The notes under the pieces were generated by a model, which was not told the DNA's origin, searched no databases, and saw only the letters and a list, made by a program, of their open reading frames with translations. Position numbers and translations under genes: made by a program. Below, one piece after another: positions 43,535 to 55,936 of a DNA stretch of 64,000 nt. Numbering within the stretch: the stretch's first letter is position 1; the number at the start of each line of letters is the position of its first letter. This DNA comes from Catenulispora sp. MAP5-51 (lineage in GTDB: Bacteria > Actinomycetota > Actinomycetes > Streptomycetales > Catenulisporaceae). The stretch is from assembly GCF_041261205.1 (NCBI RefSeq), contig NZ_JBGCCH010000018.1, forward strand, positions 62,001 through 126,000, read 5' to 3'.

Positions 43535-43900
43535 CCCGGCCAGCCGGTCCAGAGCGGCCGCGGGATCGGCGGTGAGACCCGTGTGCACCGGCCCCGGCTG
43601 CACCACGGTGGACCGCGGCGCGATCAGCCACCGGAACCGCCGGCCCAGTGCGTCCTGGCCGGCGGGACCGGAATCCGGACCGCCGCAGCAGACCTTCGTG
43701 ACGGCGCCGAGCAGAGCCTCGATCCCCTCGACATCAGCGGTGGGATCCAGGGCGCGCACCCGTACGGAGTCCAGCTGCGTCGCGCATCCGAGGAAGTCGA
43801 GCTGCTGGCAATAGAGCACCACGCCGATGTTGACGTACTCCCCGCGCTCCACACGGGGAACAGCCCGCAGTACCGAGTACTCGTAAGGCTGAACGCTCAT
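43520..43900 (-). CDS. DUF3037 protein
   Basis: The 126-residue protein starts QPYEYSVLRAVPRVERGEYVNIGVVLYC, the DUF3037 pattern. Its ATG overlaps the stop of the HipA-like kinase gene (ATGA), so both are made together. DUF3037 proteins are often found next to HipA-like kinases and probably act as partner or substrate-binding module; no activity is known. Confidence 0.8.
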   Translation of the reverse strand: MSVQPYEYSVLRAVPRVERGEYVNIGVVLYCQQLDFLGCATQLDSVRVRALDPTADVEGIEALLGAVTKVCCGGPDSGPAGQDALGRRFRWLIAPRSTVVQPGPVHTGLTADPAAALDRLAGSLLG

Positions 43901-44760
43901 TTCACCCGTCCCTGCATCCAGTTCGGGTGCTTCGCCTTGAGGCGCGCCTTGAGATCGGAGCTCTGCTGGGCCCGGGCGGCCTCCTGCGCGGAGCTGTCCA
44001 CAACCTGTGGAAACCACTCGCGCGGTCCGACGACACGCGTCAGCAGATAGCTGACGTACGCCTCGCGCACCGCGTCGGCGGACTCGAAGCCGGGCTCGTC
44101 CGCCAACCACTCGTCCGGCACGACCGCCACGACGGACCTGAGCAGCTCCTCGGTGACCAGCGGTGCGAGCGCGGCGTCGGCTCCTGGCATGTCCTTCGCA
44201 TAGGAGGCGAGCACATGGTCGCCCGCGTCGAACGGAGCCAGGGCGCCCTTCTGCGCTCCCGGCCAGTTGTGGTGGAAGATCAGCGAGGCGCCGTGGTCGA
44301 TCAGATAGAGCTTGCGATGCCACAACAGCAGATTCGGGTTCCGCCACGAGCGGTCCACGTTCCGCACCAACGCGTCGAACCACACGATGCGACTGGCCAG
44401 TTCCGACTCCACCGGAAACGCTAAGGGGTCATATCCCAGTGAACCCGGCAGATAGTCCATACCGAGGTTCAGTCCCTTGCTCCCCTTAAGGAGTTCCTGG
44501 ATCTCCTGGTCCGGCTCGGCGGCTCCGATCACCGGGTCCAGCTCGATCCCGACCAGCGCCGGCACCGGCAGGCCCAGGGCCCGGGCCAGTTCCCCGGCGA
44601 CGACCTCGGCGACCAGGGCTTTGCGGCCCTGGCCGGCCGAGCGGAACTTCACGACGTACGTCCCGAGGTCCGAGGCCTCGACCGGGCCGGGCAGCGAACC
44701 GCCCTCACGGAGCGGGGTCACGTACCGGGTGGCGGTGACGGTCGGCAAAGCGGCAGGCAT
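43897..44760 (-). CDS. HipA-family kinase
   Basis: The 287-residue protein has the HipA kinase core: YVVKFRSAGQGRKALVAE near the start (ATP Lys), then VWFDALVRNVDRSWRNPNLLLW with the Asn-x-Asp catalytic loop and the DHG (LIDHGASL) metal motif. Full HipA is about 440 residues, so this is a short version without the N-terminal HipA domain. Start is ATG 44760 or GTG 44769; no strong ribosome site. It lies downstream of clpB and forms a unit with DUF3037. A regulatory or toxin role is inferred from family only. Confidence 0.75.
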   Translation of the reverse strand: MPAALPTVTATRYVTPLREGGSLPGPVEASDLGTYVVKFRSAGQGRKALVAEVVAGELARALGLPVPALVGIELDPVIGAAEPDQEIQELLKGSKGLNLGMDYLPGSLGYDPLAFPVESELASRIVWFDALVRNVDRSWRNPNLLLWHRKLYLIDHGASLIFHHNWPGAQKGALAPFDAGDHVLASYAKDMPGADAALAPLVTEELLRSVVAVVPDEWLADEPGFESADAVREAYVSYLLTRVVGPREWFPQVVDSSAQEAARAQQSSDLKARLKAKHPNWMQGRVK

Positions 44761-44802
44761 GGAGTCCACGCTAGACGCCCCGCCGACCTTCGATCATCCC
44801 CA

Positions 44803-47418
<2,616 letters not shown>

Positions 47419-47449
47419 AGTGAAACCTCCAAGAGATCAGCCCCCCGAC

Positions 47450-47470
47450 ATTCAGTTGTCCAGCTTCGAG
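47450..47470 (-). promoter_or_regulatory. Weak HAIR-like site before clpB
   Basis: On the minus strand CTCGAAG and ACTGAAT are separated by 7 bases. This matches the HspR consensus CTTGAGT-N7-ACTCAAG in only 9 of 14 positions, so it is a tentative call supported mainly by position. Confidence 0.25.
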
Positions 47471-47518
47471 CGCCCGCGGGGCCGGCCTCGGTCGGCGCGC
47501 CGCGGGGCCGCGGAACGT

Positions 47519-47538
47519 TTCAGTTCACTTCAGTTCAC
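47519..47538. repeat. 10-bp tandem duplication at the hspR stop
   Basis: TTCAGTTCAC occurs twice in a row; the second copy covers the hspR stop codon (47535-47537), so the duplication created a second in-frame-like TGA behind it. Confidence 0.8.
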
Positions 47539-47993
47539 TTGCCCTGGGGCTTCCAGACCGCCAGGGCCGTGGTGAACGTCGCCGGCAGGGCCGGCAGCAG
47601 GTCGCCGCGGTACCCGGGCGGGGCCGGCGGCAGCGGCGAGACCGGCACCGCGGGCGCCACCGTGCTCTTCGGGGTCGGGTACAGGGTCACGGCCTCGAGT
47701 TCGGCGACCCGCCGGGACAGCGCCGCGACCTGCTCCTCGAGCTCGCGGATCCGCTTGATCCCGGCCAGGTTCACACCCTCGTCCTGGGACAGCCGCTGCA
47801 CCTCGCGCAGCGTGTCGATGTCGCGCGCGGAGTACCGGCGGCCACCGCCGCCGGTACGCTCCGGGCACACGATGCCGAGCCGGTCATACTGCCGCAGGGT
47901 CTGCGGATGCATGCCGGCCAGCTGCGCGGCGACGGAGATGACGTAGACGGGGGTCTCGTCGGTCAACGGCAGGAACGGGTTCTTGGAGGCCAT
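47535..47993 (-). CDS. hspR: Heat-shock repressor HspR (MerR family)
   Basis: The 152-residue MerR-family repressor has the DNA-binding region VYVISVAAQLAGMHPQTLRQYDRLGIV and RYSARDIDTLREVQRL, then a coiled coil (ELEEQVAALSRRVAELEAV). HspR binds HAIR operators with DnaK as co-repressor and so controls its own operon. It is the last gene of dnaK-grpE-dnaJ-hspR. The C-terminal tail is Pro-rich. Confidence 0.95.
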   Translation of the reverse strand: MASKNPFLPLTDETPVYVISVAAQLAGMHPQTLRQYDRLGIVCPERTGGGGRRYSARDIDTLREVQRLSQDEGVNLAGIKRIRELEEQVAALSRRVAELEAVTLYPTPKSTVAPAVPVSPLPPAPPGYRGDLLPALPATFTTALAVWKPQGK

Positions 47994-48000
47994 GGTGCCC

Positions 48001-49131
48001 TCACTCTCCCTTCGCGGCGTCCAGCAGCTCCGCCCGCGGGTGGTGGTTGCCGGTCGCCTCCTGGAACTTCTGCAGCGCCGCGCGCGCGTCCTCGCCGATC
48101 TCGGCCGGGACCGCGATCTCGAAACGCACCAGCAGGTCGCCCTTGGTCCCGTCCTTGCGCCCCGCGCCGCGGCCGCGCACGCGCAGCACCCGGCCGTTCT
48201 GGGAGTTGGCCGGCAGCTTCACCGTCACCGGCATGCCGCCCAGGGTCGGGACCTGGATCTCCGCGCCCAGCACCGCCTCGGGGAAGGTGACGGGCACGGT
48301 CACGGTCAGGTTGTCGTCCTCGCGTCCGAAGACGGCGTGCGGGCTCACATGGACCACCACATACAGGTCGCCGGCCGGGCCTCCGCGTTCACCGGAGGCG
48401 CCCTTGCCCTTGAGCCGGATGCGCTGGCCGTCGCGGACGCCCGCCGGGATGCGGGCCTGGATCGTGCGGGAGCTGGCGGCCCGGCCGGAGCCGTGGCACA
48501 CCGGGCAGGGGTCGTCGACCAGCAGGCCGCGGCCCTTGCAGTCCCGGCAGGGTTCGGAGAAGGCGAAGCCGCCCTGGTTCCGGCTCACCTGGCCGGTGCC
48601 CGAACAGGTCGGGCACACCCGCGGGGTGGTTCCGGCCTTGGCCCCGGTGCCCGAACAGGCCGAGCACGGGGTGTCCGAGGTCAGCCGGAGCGAGACGGTG
48701 GCGCCGTCGATGGAGTCGCTGAACTTCAGCGTCACCTCCGACTCCACGTCCGCGCCGCGCCGGGCCTGGCTGGTCCGGCCGGTGGTACCGGTGCCGGTAC
48801 CGGTGGTCGGCCCGCCGGTGCGGTTGAACAGACCGCCGAGCAGGTCGCCGATGTCGAAGTTGAACCCGCCGGGGGCGCCGCCGCCGGGGGCCCGGAAGCC
48901 GCCGTTGCCGAAGACCGAGCGCGAGTCGTCGTACTCCTTGCGCCGCTTGTCGTCGGACAGGACGTCGTAGGCCTCGGAGATTTCCTTGAACTTCTCCTCG
49001 GACGCCGCGTCGCCCTTGTTGGCATCGGGGTGGTACTGGCGCGCCAGCTTCCGGTAGGCCTTCTTGATGTCGGCAGCCGGCGCGTCCTTGGGGACTCCGA
49101 GGATCTTGTAGTAGTCCTTGTTGACGGCCAC
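48001..49131 (-). CDS. dnaJ: Chaperone DnaJ
   Basis: The 376-residue co-chaperone has a J-domain (YYKILGVPKDAPAADIKKAYRK; HPD at about 34-36), a Gly/Phe-rich stretch, four zinc-finger CxxCxGxG motifs (CSACSGTG, CPTCSGTG, CRDCKGRG, CPVCHGSG) and the substrate-binding C-terminus. GTG 49131 chosen. It presents clients to DnaK. Confidence 0.95.
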   Translation of the reverse strand: MAVNKDYYKILGVPKDAPAADIKKAYRKLARQYHPDANKGDAASEEKFKEISEAYDVLSDDKRRKEYDDSRSVFGNGGFRAPGGGAPGGFNFDIGDLLGGLFNRTGGPTTGTGTGTTGRTSQARRGADVESEVTLKFSDSIDGATVSLRLTSDTPCSACSGTGAKAGTTPRVCPTCSGTGQVSRNQGGFAFSEPCRDCKGRGLLVDDPCPVCHGSGRAASSRTIQARIPAGVRDGQRIRLKGKGASGERGGPAGDLYVVVHVSPHAVFGREDDNLTVTVPVTFPEAVLGAEIQVPTLGGMPVTVKLPANSQNGRVLRVRGRGAGRKDGTKGDLLVRFEIAVPAEIGEDARAALQKFQEATGNHHPRAELLDAAKGE

Positions 49132-49205
49132 CTAAACCCACGCCTCCCGTCCGGGTTGTGCCATGTCGTTCACGCCTCGCCCACGAGTTCGGCGGCCCGG
49201 GGTTC

Positions 49206-49889
49206 TCACAACCCCGAATCGTCGTCGTCGTCGACTTCCACCGCCGACTCGTCGGCCGGCTTCTTCTCCTCGGCCGATGCGCCGGCCCCGCTCTTGGCGG
49301 GCCGGGCCGCCGGAGCGGGCTTGGGCTTGGGCGCGGCCTCGGGGGCCGGCTCGGTCTCCGGAGCCGGTCCGGGCTCTGCGACCTGCACCTGCGCCGCGCG
49401 GACCACGCGCTCGCCGATCCGGTAGCCGGGGCGGAACAGCACCGCCACGGTCACCTCGTCCACGTCCGGGGACGTGGTGCTCATCAGGGCCTCGTGCAGA
49501 TTCGGGTCGAAGATCTCGCCGGCCGCGCCGAACCGGGCCAGGCCCAGCTTGGCCACCACGGCCTCGAACGCCTCGCCGACCTGGCGGAAGCCGCCTTCCA
49601 GCTCGCCGTGCTCGCGCGCCCGGCCGATGTCGTCCAGCACCGGAAGCAGTTCGGACAGCGCTCCGGCCACGGCGGTCTCCTTGACCACCTGCCGGTCCCG
49701 CTCGACCCGCTTCTTGTAGTTGCTGAACTCTGCCTGCAGCCGCTGCACGTCGTTGGTGCGCTCGGCCAACTCCGCCTGCACGCCCTGCAGCTCGTTGGTC
49801 CGCTCGGCGAGTTTGGCCAGCAGCTCGGTCACCGCGAGGTTGGCGCGCTCGCCCTCGCCTTCCCGCTCGGCCGTGTACTCGTCGCTCAC
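49206..49889 (-). CDS. grpE: Nucleotide exchange factor GrpE
   Basis: The 227-residue protein has a long coiled coil (ELLAKLAERTNELQGVQAEL) and the beta domain LPVLDDIGRAREHGELEGGF to VAVLFRPGYRIGERVVRAAQVQVAEP. It releases ADP from DnaK. The coiled coil shows an internal repeat (LAERTNELQGVQAE / LAERTNDVQRLQAE), and the C-terminal tail is an Ala/Pro/Lys-rich extension of about 60 residues. GTG 49889 follows AGGAGG. Confidence 0.95.
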   Translation of the reverse strand: MSDEYTAEREGEGERANLAVTELLAKLAERTNELQGVQAELAERTNDVQRLQAEFSNYKKRVERDRQVVKETAVAGALSELLPVLDDIGRAREHGELEGGFRQVGEAFEAVVAKLGLARFGAAGEIFDPNLHEALMSTTSPDVDEVTVAVLFRPGYRIGERVVRAAQVQVAEPGPAPETEPAPEAAPKPKPAPAARPAKSGAGASAEEKKPADESAVEVDDDDDSGL

Positions 49890-49952
49890 GAAAGGTCCTC
49901 CTGAACCCGCCGCTTCCCCATGGTCGGGAAGGCTTCAGTCTCGCTGGGGGTG

Positions 49953-50003
49953 GCGCCGCGCAGGGCCGTGACCATCATCGATGATCGGTGTCCCGCGCGG
50001 CGC
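49953..50003 (-). other. Long imperfect hairpin between dnaK and grpE
   Basis: GCGCCGCGC (49953-49961) pairs with GCGCGGCGC (49995-50003). Inside are GGG/CCC and, at the tip, the perfect palindrome ATCATCGATGAT (49975-49986). It lies in the 167-bp gap between dnaK and grpE and could be a partial terminator or an RNA-processing site. Confidence 0.6.
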
Positions 50004-50056
50004 CGTCTTGCCGTCGTGCTTCATCGTTCTTCAGGGAGAACCCGGGCGGTGCGGCC

Positions 50057-51928
<1,872 letters not shown>

Positions 51929-52005
51929 GGGGGTTCCTCCGCGAAGACGTTTCGTTGTCGCTGCCACGTGTCTGCTGGGTGTTGCGGTGGGGAGGCCCGC
52001 GGCAG

Positions 52006-52026
52006 GTTGAGTCGAGTTCGCTCAAT
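52006..52026. promoter_or_regulatory. HAIR operator 1 at the dnaK promoter
   Basis: GTTGAGT-N7-GCTCAAT matches the HspR consensus CTTGAGT-N7-ACTCAAG in 11 of 14 positions. It overlaps the -10 and start region of the dnaK promoter. Confidence 0.8.
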
Positions 52027-52054
52027 GATGCACGGTGCGGGTGCTCGAAGTCAA
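52025..52054 (-). promoter_or_regulatory. Probable dnaK promoter
   Basis: On the minus strand TTGACT (52049-52054) and CATCAT (52025-52030) are 18 bp apart. The promoter is framed by the two HAIR-like sites. The -10 is a weak match. Confidence 0.5.
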
Positions 52055-52057
52055 AAG

Positions 52058-52078
52058 GTTGCGCGGACTGCGCTCAAC
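52058..52078. promoter_or_regulatory. HAIR-like operator 2 upstream of the -35
   Basis: GTTGCGC-N7-GCTCAAC is an inverted repeat with one mismatch and the 7-bp spacing of HAIR. Its centre lies 52 bp, about five helical turns, from HAIR 1. Confidence 0.55.
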
Positions 52079-52233
52079 TTTGATGCGCAGGCGGGTTCTG
52101 ACCTGCTGGTATGTCGCACAAAATGCTCGACGCCCGCTGCGCCCAAACGGACGTGCGAACCCGCTGTCAAGGTGCACGGTACGGTTGTCCGTCCTACCGT
52201 CGGCCATAGGGGGCGGCGGAAGGAGCCTGCACC

Positions 52234-52974
52234 ATGAGGAACGCCCTTGGGAGCCTGATCGCACTGATCGGCGCGGCGGCCACGCTCGTCAGCCCCTGGA
52301 AGCCCTGGTACAACAACCGGCACGGCAGCGACTACAAGTTCTACGAGGTCTTCGGTTCCGGGATCACCGTCTCAAGGTCCGGAGTCATGGACTCGGTGTT
52401 CCTGGTCTTCCTGGTCACGGCCATCGTGGCCGTCGTCGGCGTGGTGCTGCGCTCGCGCGCGCTGGTGCTCGGCGCCGGCGTGGTCGCGTTCGGCTTCGCC
52501 ATCCTGTGGATGATCCGCCAGGGACAGGCCGCCGGCGAGCTGACCATCACCGGCGCGAACAACCGCGGGCTCGGAACCGGCCTGGCCTACGCGTTCGGCG
52601 GCGGACTGCTGATGATCATCGGCGCCCTGATGATGACCAGCCGGCCGAAGCGGGCCGTGGTGGCCCAGACGTCCGGCGGGTCGGCGTCGGTCGGGGCCGC
52701 GGATCAGGGTGCGTACGGCACCGCCGCGGCCACGTCGGCCGCCCCGGCCGCCTCGACCACGTCCGAACCGCCGGCGATCACGACGACAGCGCCGGCGGAC
52801 CGGAACCGCGCGGCTCAGCCCCCTGCCACCACGACGGCGCAGCAGCAGACTCCGGCTCCGGCCGAGACCGCGCCGTCCGCCGAGCGCACCGGCACGGAGC
52901 GGCTGAGCAAGGAGGAGCGCCAGATGCTGGGGCTGGACGAGGACGCTTCGGCCGAGCAGAAGAAGCAGAACTGA
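52234..52974 (+). CDS. Membrane protein of unknown function with disordered tail
   Basis: The 246-residue protein has four likely membrane helices (near residues 5-22, 49-70, 73-93, 113-133) and a 110-residue Ala/Thr/Pro-rich tail ending in a helical LSKEERQMLGLDEDASAEQKKQN. It is not recognised as a named family. ATG 52234 follows GGAAGGAG. It is divergent from dnaK and separated from its HAIR sites by about 155 bp. Confidence 0.7.
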   Translation: MRNALGSLIALIGAAATLVSPWKPWYNNRHGSDYKFYEVFGSGITVSRSGVMDSVFLVFLVTAIVAVVGVVLRSRALVLGAGVVAFGFAILWMIRQGQAAGELTITGANNRGLGTGLAYAFGGGLLMIIGALMMTSRPKRAVVAQTSGGSASVGAADQGAYGTAAATSAAPAASTTSEPPAITTTAPADRNRAAQPPATTTAQQQTPAPAETAPSAERTGTERLSKEERQMLGLDEDASAEQKKQN

Positions 52975-53017
52975 CGGCTCCGGGGCGAAGGTTTCCCGTG
53001 AAACCACGCCCCGGGGG

Positions 53018-54097
53018 TCACCCGGCCGGAGCAGGCGACGGCTTCGCAGCCGTCGCGGTGAAGCCCTGGTCCAGGAAGCTGATCACCTTCGGGAAGACCC
53101 CGGTGACGAAGTCGTAGGTGTGCCCGCCGGGCTCCAGATGCCAGGACAGGTCGACGCCGCAGTCGCAGGCCTGCAGCCGCTGCGCGAACTCCGCCGCCGC
53201 GCCCTTGATCAGCGGGTCGGTCTCGTCCTGGTCCTCCAGCAGCAGCACCCGCTTGCCCGCGGCCTTCTGGACCATGTCGTCCGGGGTGTTCGCGGCCTCC
53301 ACCGTGCTGTCCGAGCCGAACATCCCGTCCGGGTCGTCGACGTGGAAGTACCCGGCCAGCGAGGCGAACTGGCTGAACAGGTCCGGGTGCCGCAGGGTCA
53401 GGTTGGCCGCGCCGTAGCCGCCCATGGAGAACCCCACGATGGCGCGCATGCTCGCCGGCCGCGGCGTCTTGCCCTCGACCGCCGGGATCACGTTCTTGAC
53501 CAGGTAGGTCTCGACCATGTCCTTGCCGTCCTGGGCGTCGGCCCATTCGGTGTCGTCGTGCGCGGTGCCCTCCCCGGTCGGCGCGGCCACGATGAACGGC
53601 GCCTGGCCGCCGGTGGTGAACGCCTGGTCCAGGACATCCTTGACGGACCGCATTATGCGGTCCGGCTCGCCGGGCACCCCGTGCAGCAGGTAGACCACCG
53701 GCAGCACCACGTTCGCCGGCACGGCGGGCCGGTAGACGAAGACCGGCCGCGACTTCCAGTCGGTGTCCGCCGACGGCACGTTCAGTTCGGTGACCGTGCC
53801 CGGCCCGCTGGCCTTGATCACCGGATGCGAGCTGACCGGCGCGGAATCGGTCCCGCCGGAGCTGTCCGTGGTGGCTGTGGAGTCGTCGCTGGTGTCGGAC
53901 AACGGACCGGTCGGGGGAGCGACCACGCTGGCCGCGTCGGTGCTCGAATGCTTGCCGAAGTGGTGGGTGGCGTAGCCGAACGCCACACCGGAGCCCACGA
54001 CCAGCGCGGTGCTGGTGACGAACAGGGCTATAGCCCGCAGGGGGGACCGGCGGCTGCGCCTGGGCGCGCGGCGATGGCCTCTCGCGCTCGCCGCCAT
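53018..54097 (-). CDS. Membrane-anchored or secreted esterase (antigen 85 / esterase D-like)
   Basis: The 359-residue alpha/beta hydrolase has a signal anchor near 23-45 and a Ser/Asp/Thr-rich linker, then the domain: VVYLLHGVPGEPDRI, nucleophile Ser in IVGFSMGGYGAANL, acidic residue region near LLLEDQDETDP and His in WHLEPGGHTYDF. ATG 54097 follows GGGAGG; a longer frame to 54184 exists but is less likely. Expected to act outside the cytoplasm on an ester substrate. Confidence 0.8.
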   Translation of the reverse strand: MAASARGHRRAPRRSRRSPLRAIALFVTSTALVVGSGVAFGYATHHFGKHSSTDAASVVAPPTGPLSDTSDDSTATTDSSGGTDSAPVSSHPVIKASGPGTVTELNVPSADTDWKSRPVFVYRPAVPANVVLPVVYLLHGVPGEPDRIMRSVKDVLDQAFTTGGQAPFIVAAPTGEGTAHDDTEWADAQDGKDMVETYLVKNVIPAVEGKTPRPASMRAIVGFSMGGYGAANLTLRHPDLFSQFASLAGYFHVDDPDGMFGSDSTVEAANTPDDMVQKAAGKRVLLLEDQDETDPLIKGAAAEFAQRLQACDCGVDLSWHLEPGGHTYDFVTGVFPKVISFLDQGFTATAAKPSPAPAG

Positions 54098-54246
54098 AGC
54101 CCGTCCGCCTCCCCGCGCTCCGCGCTGTAGCGCGGGGCGTCTTGTCGCCCTGACGGACGACGCACCGGATGTCCACTGGTTCATTCGAGGCTAGTCAGCG
54201 CACATAAAGCGCAGGTTAAGGATGATCCGCAATGTAGAGTGCGCGC

Positions 54247-55347
54247 ATGCCGGGGACATCAGGGCCACTTCAGGCACTGTTTCTGCGGTTCGGGCTGCCC
54301 GCGCCGACCGCTTTCCGCCTCGTGGACAGCGGACTTCTCAACCGGTCCTATCAGATTACGTCCACGGATCGGCGCTACTTCCTCAAGCACTATCTGCCCT
54401 GGCGGGGAGTGGGCTCCGGGCTGCCGGACGCCCACGGCCGAAGGCGCTCAGCTGCTCAGACACTGCGCTGGCAGCACGAAGCCGTGATCCGATTACAGGC
54501 GGCGGGTCTCCCCGCAGTCGCCCCGCTCAGGGACCTCCGCGGCCGTACGGTCGCATATGTAAGGGGACGCCCCTTTGCGGTGTTCCCCTGGAACGACGGC
54601 GTGCACCGCTACGGCAAACATATGCAGGAAATCGACGCGTACCGCCTGGGCACCCTGCTCGCCGATATCCACACGGGTCTGACCCGAGTCCTTCCCCGGG
54701 TCCCCCAACCGCTGTTCGTCCCGACCACCTCCCAGCGCCGTGCCGTCGCCGAGGCCGAGCAGCTCCTCGCGGTGGTCGAGACCGGTCCGGGCCGGGACGA
54801 GATGGACGCACTGTCCGCGTACCGATTACGGGAACGCTTAGCGCTCATCCCCAAGGTCGCGCACCTCCGGCCGGCACCGGACGCCGTGGGGACCGTCGGA
54901 TACATCCACGGAGACTTCCACGCCGGGAACGTCATGTGGTCGGCTCTGGAGCCCGGAAGCAGGGTGACAGCGGTCGTGGACTGGGAGAAGACGGCCGTCG
55001 CGCCGTGTGGGGACGAAGTGGTGAGCACCGCTTTGGTGTTCTTCACCGGGGAGTACTCGGGTCAGCTCGACCTGGATCTGGTGCGTGCGTACATCGGGGG
55101 CTACGCCGCGGCGCGCCCCGAGTTCTCCGAACGGGAACTCACCGACTCCGTACGCCGCGTCTGGTGGGAGCGCCTCACCGACTTCTGGATCCTGACATGG
55201 CACTACCGCCACGCCGACCACCGGGCGGACTCGCTGTTCCCCGCCACCGCGGCCCTGGTGCCATGGTGGACGGAGAACTACGCGAAGGTCCTGGACGCCT
55301 TCCTGGAGGGCGCCGCGTCGGCTACAGGTACGGTCCCGCGCCGCTGA
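54247..55347 (+). CDS. Aminoglycoside phosphotransferase family kinase
   Basis: The 366-residue protein has the APH/choline-kinase fold: N-lobe SGLLNRSYQITSTDRRYFLKHY, catalytic loop GYIHGDFHAGNVMW with Asp and Asn, and VVDWEKTAVAP for Mg. Family members phosphorylate antibiotics, homoserine, sugars or lipids; the substrate cannot be predicted. Its end overlaps the bpa 3' end by 26 bases. Confidence 0.85.
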   Translation: MPGTSGPLQALFLRFGLPAPTAFRLVDSGLLNRSYQITSTDRRYFLKHYLPWRGVGSGLPDAHGRRRSAAQTLRWQHEAVIRLQAAGLPAVAPLRDLRGRTVAYVRGRPFAVFPWNDGVHRYGKHMQEIDAYRLGTLLADIHTGLTRVLPRVPQPLFVPTTSQRRAVAEAEQLLAVVETGPGRDEMDALSAYRLRERLALIPKVAHLRPAPDAVGTVGYIHGDFHAGNVMWSALEPGSRVTAVVDWEKTAVAPCGDEVVSTALVFFTGEYSGQLDLDLVRAYIGGYAAARPEFSERELTDSVRRVWWERLTDFWILTWHYRHADHRADSLFPATAALVPWWTENYAKVLDAFLEGAASATGTVPRR

Positions 55348-55921
55348 TCCGTCCCGGCTGCTGCTCGCCGTCCCCCGCCATGTTGGGCGGCACGGATCCC
55401 GGCGGCAGCGCGCGCCGGATCTGCTCCAGCTGCGCCCGCGCGGCCATCTGCTGCGCGAACAGGGCGGTCTGGATGCCGTGGAACAGCCCCTCCAGCCAGC
55501 CGACCAGCTGGGCCTGGGCGATCCGGAGCTCGGACTCGCTGGGGACCTCGTCCTCGGCGAAGGGCAGCGAGAGCCGCTCCAGCTCGGCCACCAGCTCCGG
55601 GGCCAGGCCCTTCTCCAGCTCGGCGATCGAGGAGCGGTGGATCTCGCGCAGGCGGGCCCGGGAGGCCTCGTCCAAAGGCGCGGCCCGGACCTCCTCCAGC
55701 AGCTGCTTGATCATCGAGCCGATCCGCATCACCTTGGCGGGCTGCTCGACCATCTCGGCGACGTTCATCGGGTTCTCGCCGGACTCGTCGTCGCCGCGCG
55801 CGCCGCCGGCGAGCTCGGCGGGCACCACGATGACCCGGCCGGCCATGTCGTCGTCGTGCTCGGGGTCGTTGTTCAGGCTCATGTTCATGGCTCCGAAGAT
55901 GTCGCCGTTCAATCCCGTCAT
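55322..55921 (-). CDS. bpa: Bacterial proteasome activator Bpa (PafE)
   Basis: The 199-residue protein closely follows mycobacterial Bpa, with conserved VEQPAKVMRIGSMIKQLLEE and ELRIAQAQLVGWLEGLFHG. These form the four-helix subunits of the ATP-independent dodecamer ring. The C-terminus GPYL is the GQYL-type (HbYX-like) tail that docks into the 20S proteasome. It feeds unfolded proteins to the proteasome, which fits the heat-shock cluster nearby. Start ATG 55921. Proteasome genes are not in the window. Confidence 0.95.
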   Translation of the reverse strand: MTGLNGDIFGAMNMSLNNDPEHDDDMAGRVIVVPAELAGGARGDDESGENPMNVAEMVEQPAKVMRIGSMIKQLLEEVRAAPLDEASRARLREIHRSSIAELEKGLAPELVAELERLSLPFAEDEVPSESELRIAQAQLVGWLEGLFHGIQTALFAQQMAARAQLEQIRRALPPGSVPPNMAGDGEQQPGRISGAGPYL

Positions 55922-55936
55922 AAATCCGTCCCTCGA

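Noticed and set aside
47461-47520. GC-rich repeats (CCGCGGGG) as terminator of hspR
   Set aside because: The elements are direct rather than inverted repeats; no clean stem-loop.
52035-53117. 360-codon plus-strand frame after dnaK
   Set aside because: Shadow of the 52234-52974 membrane protein gene in another frame; Arg/Gly-rich without domains.
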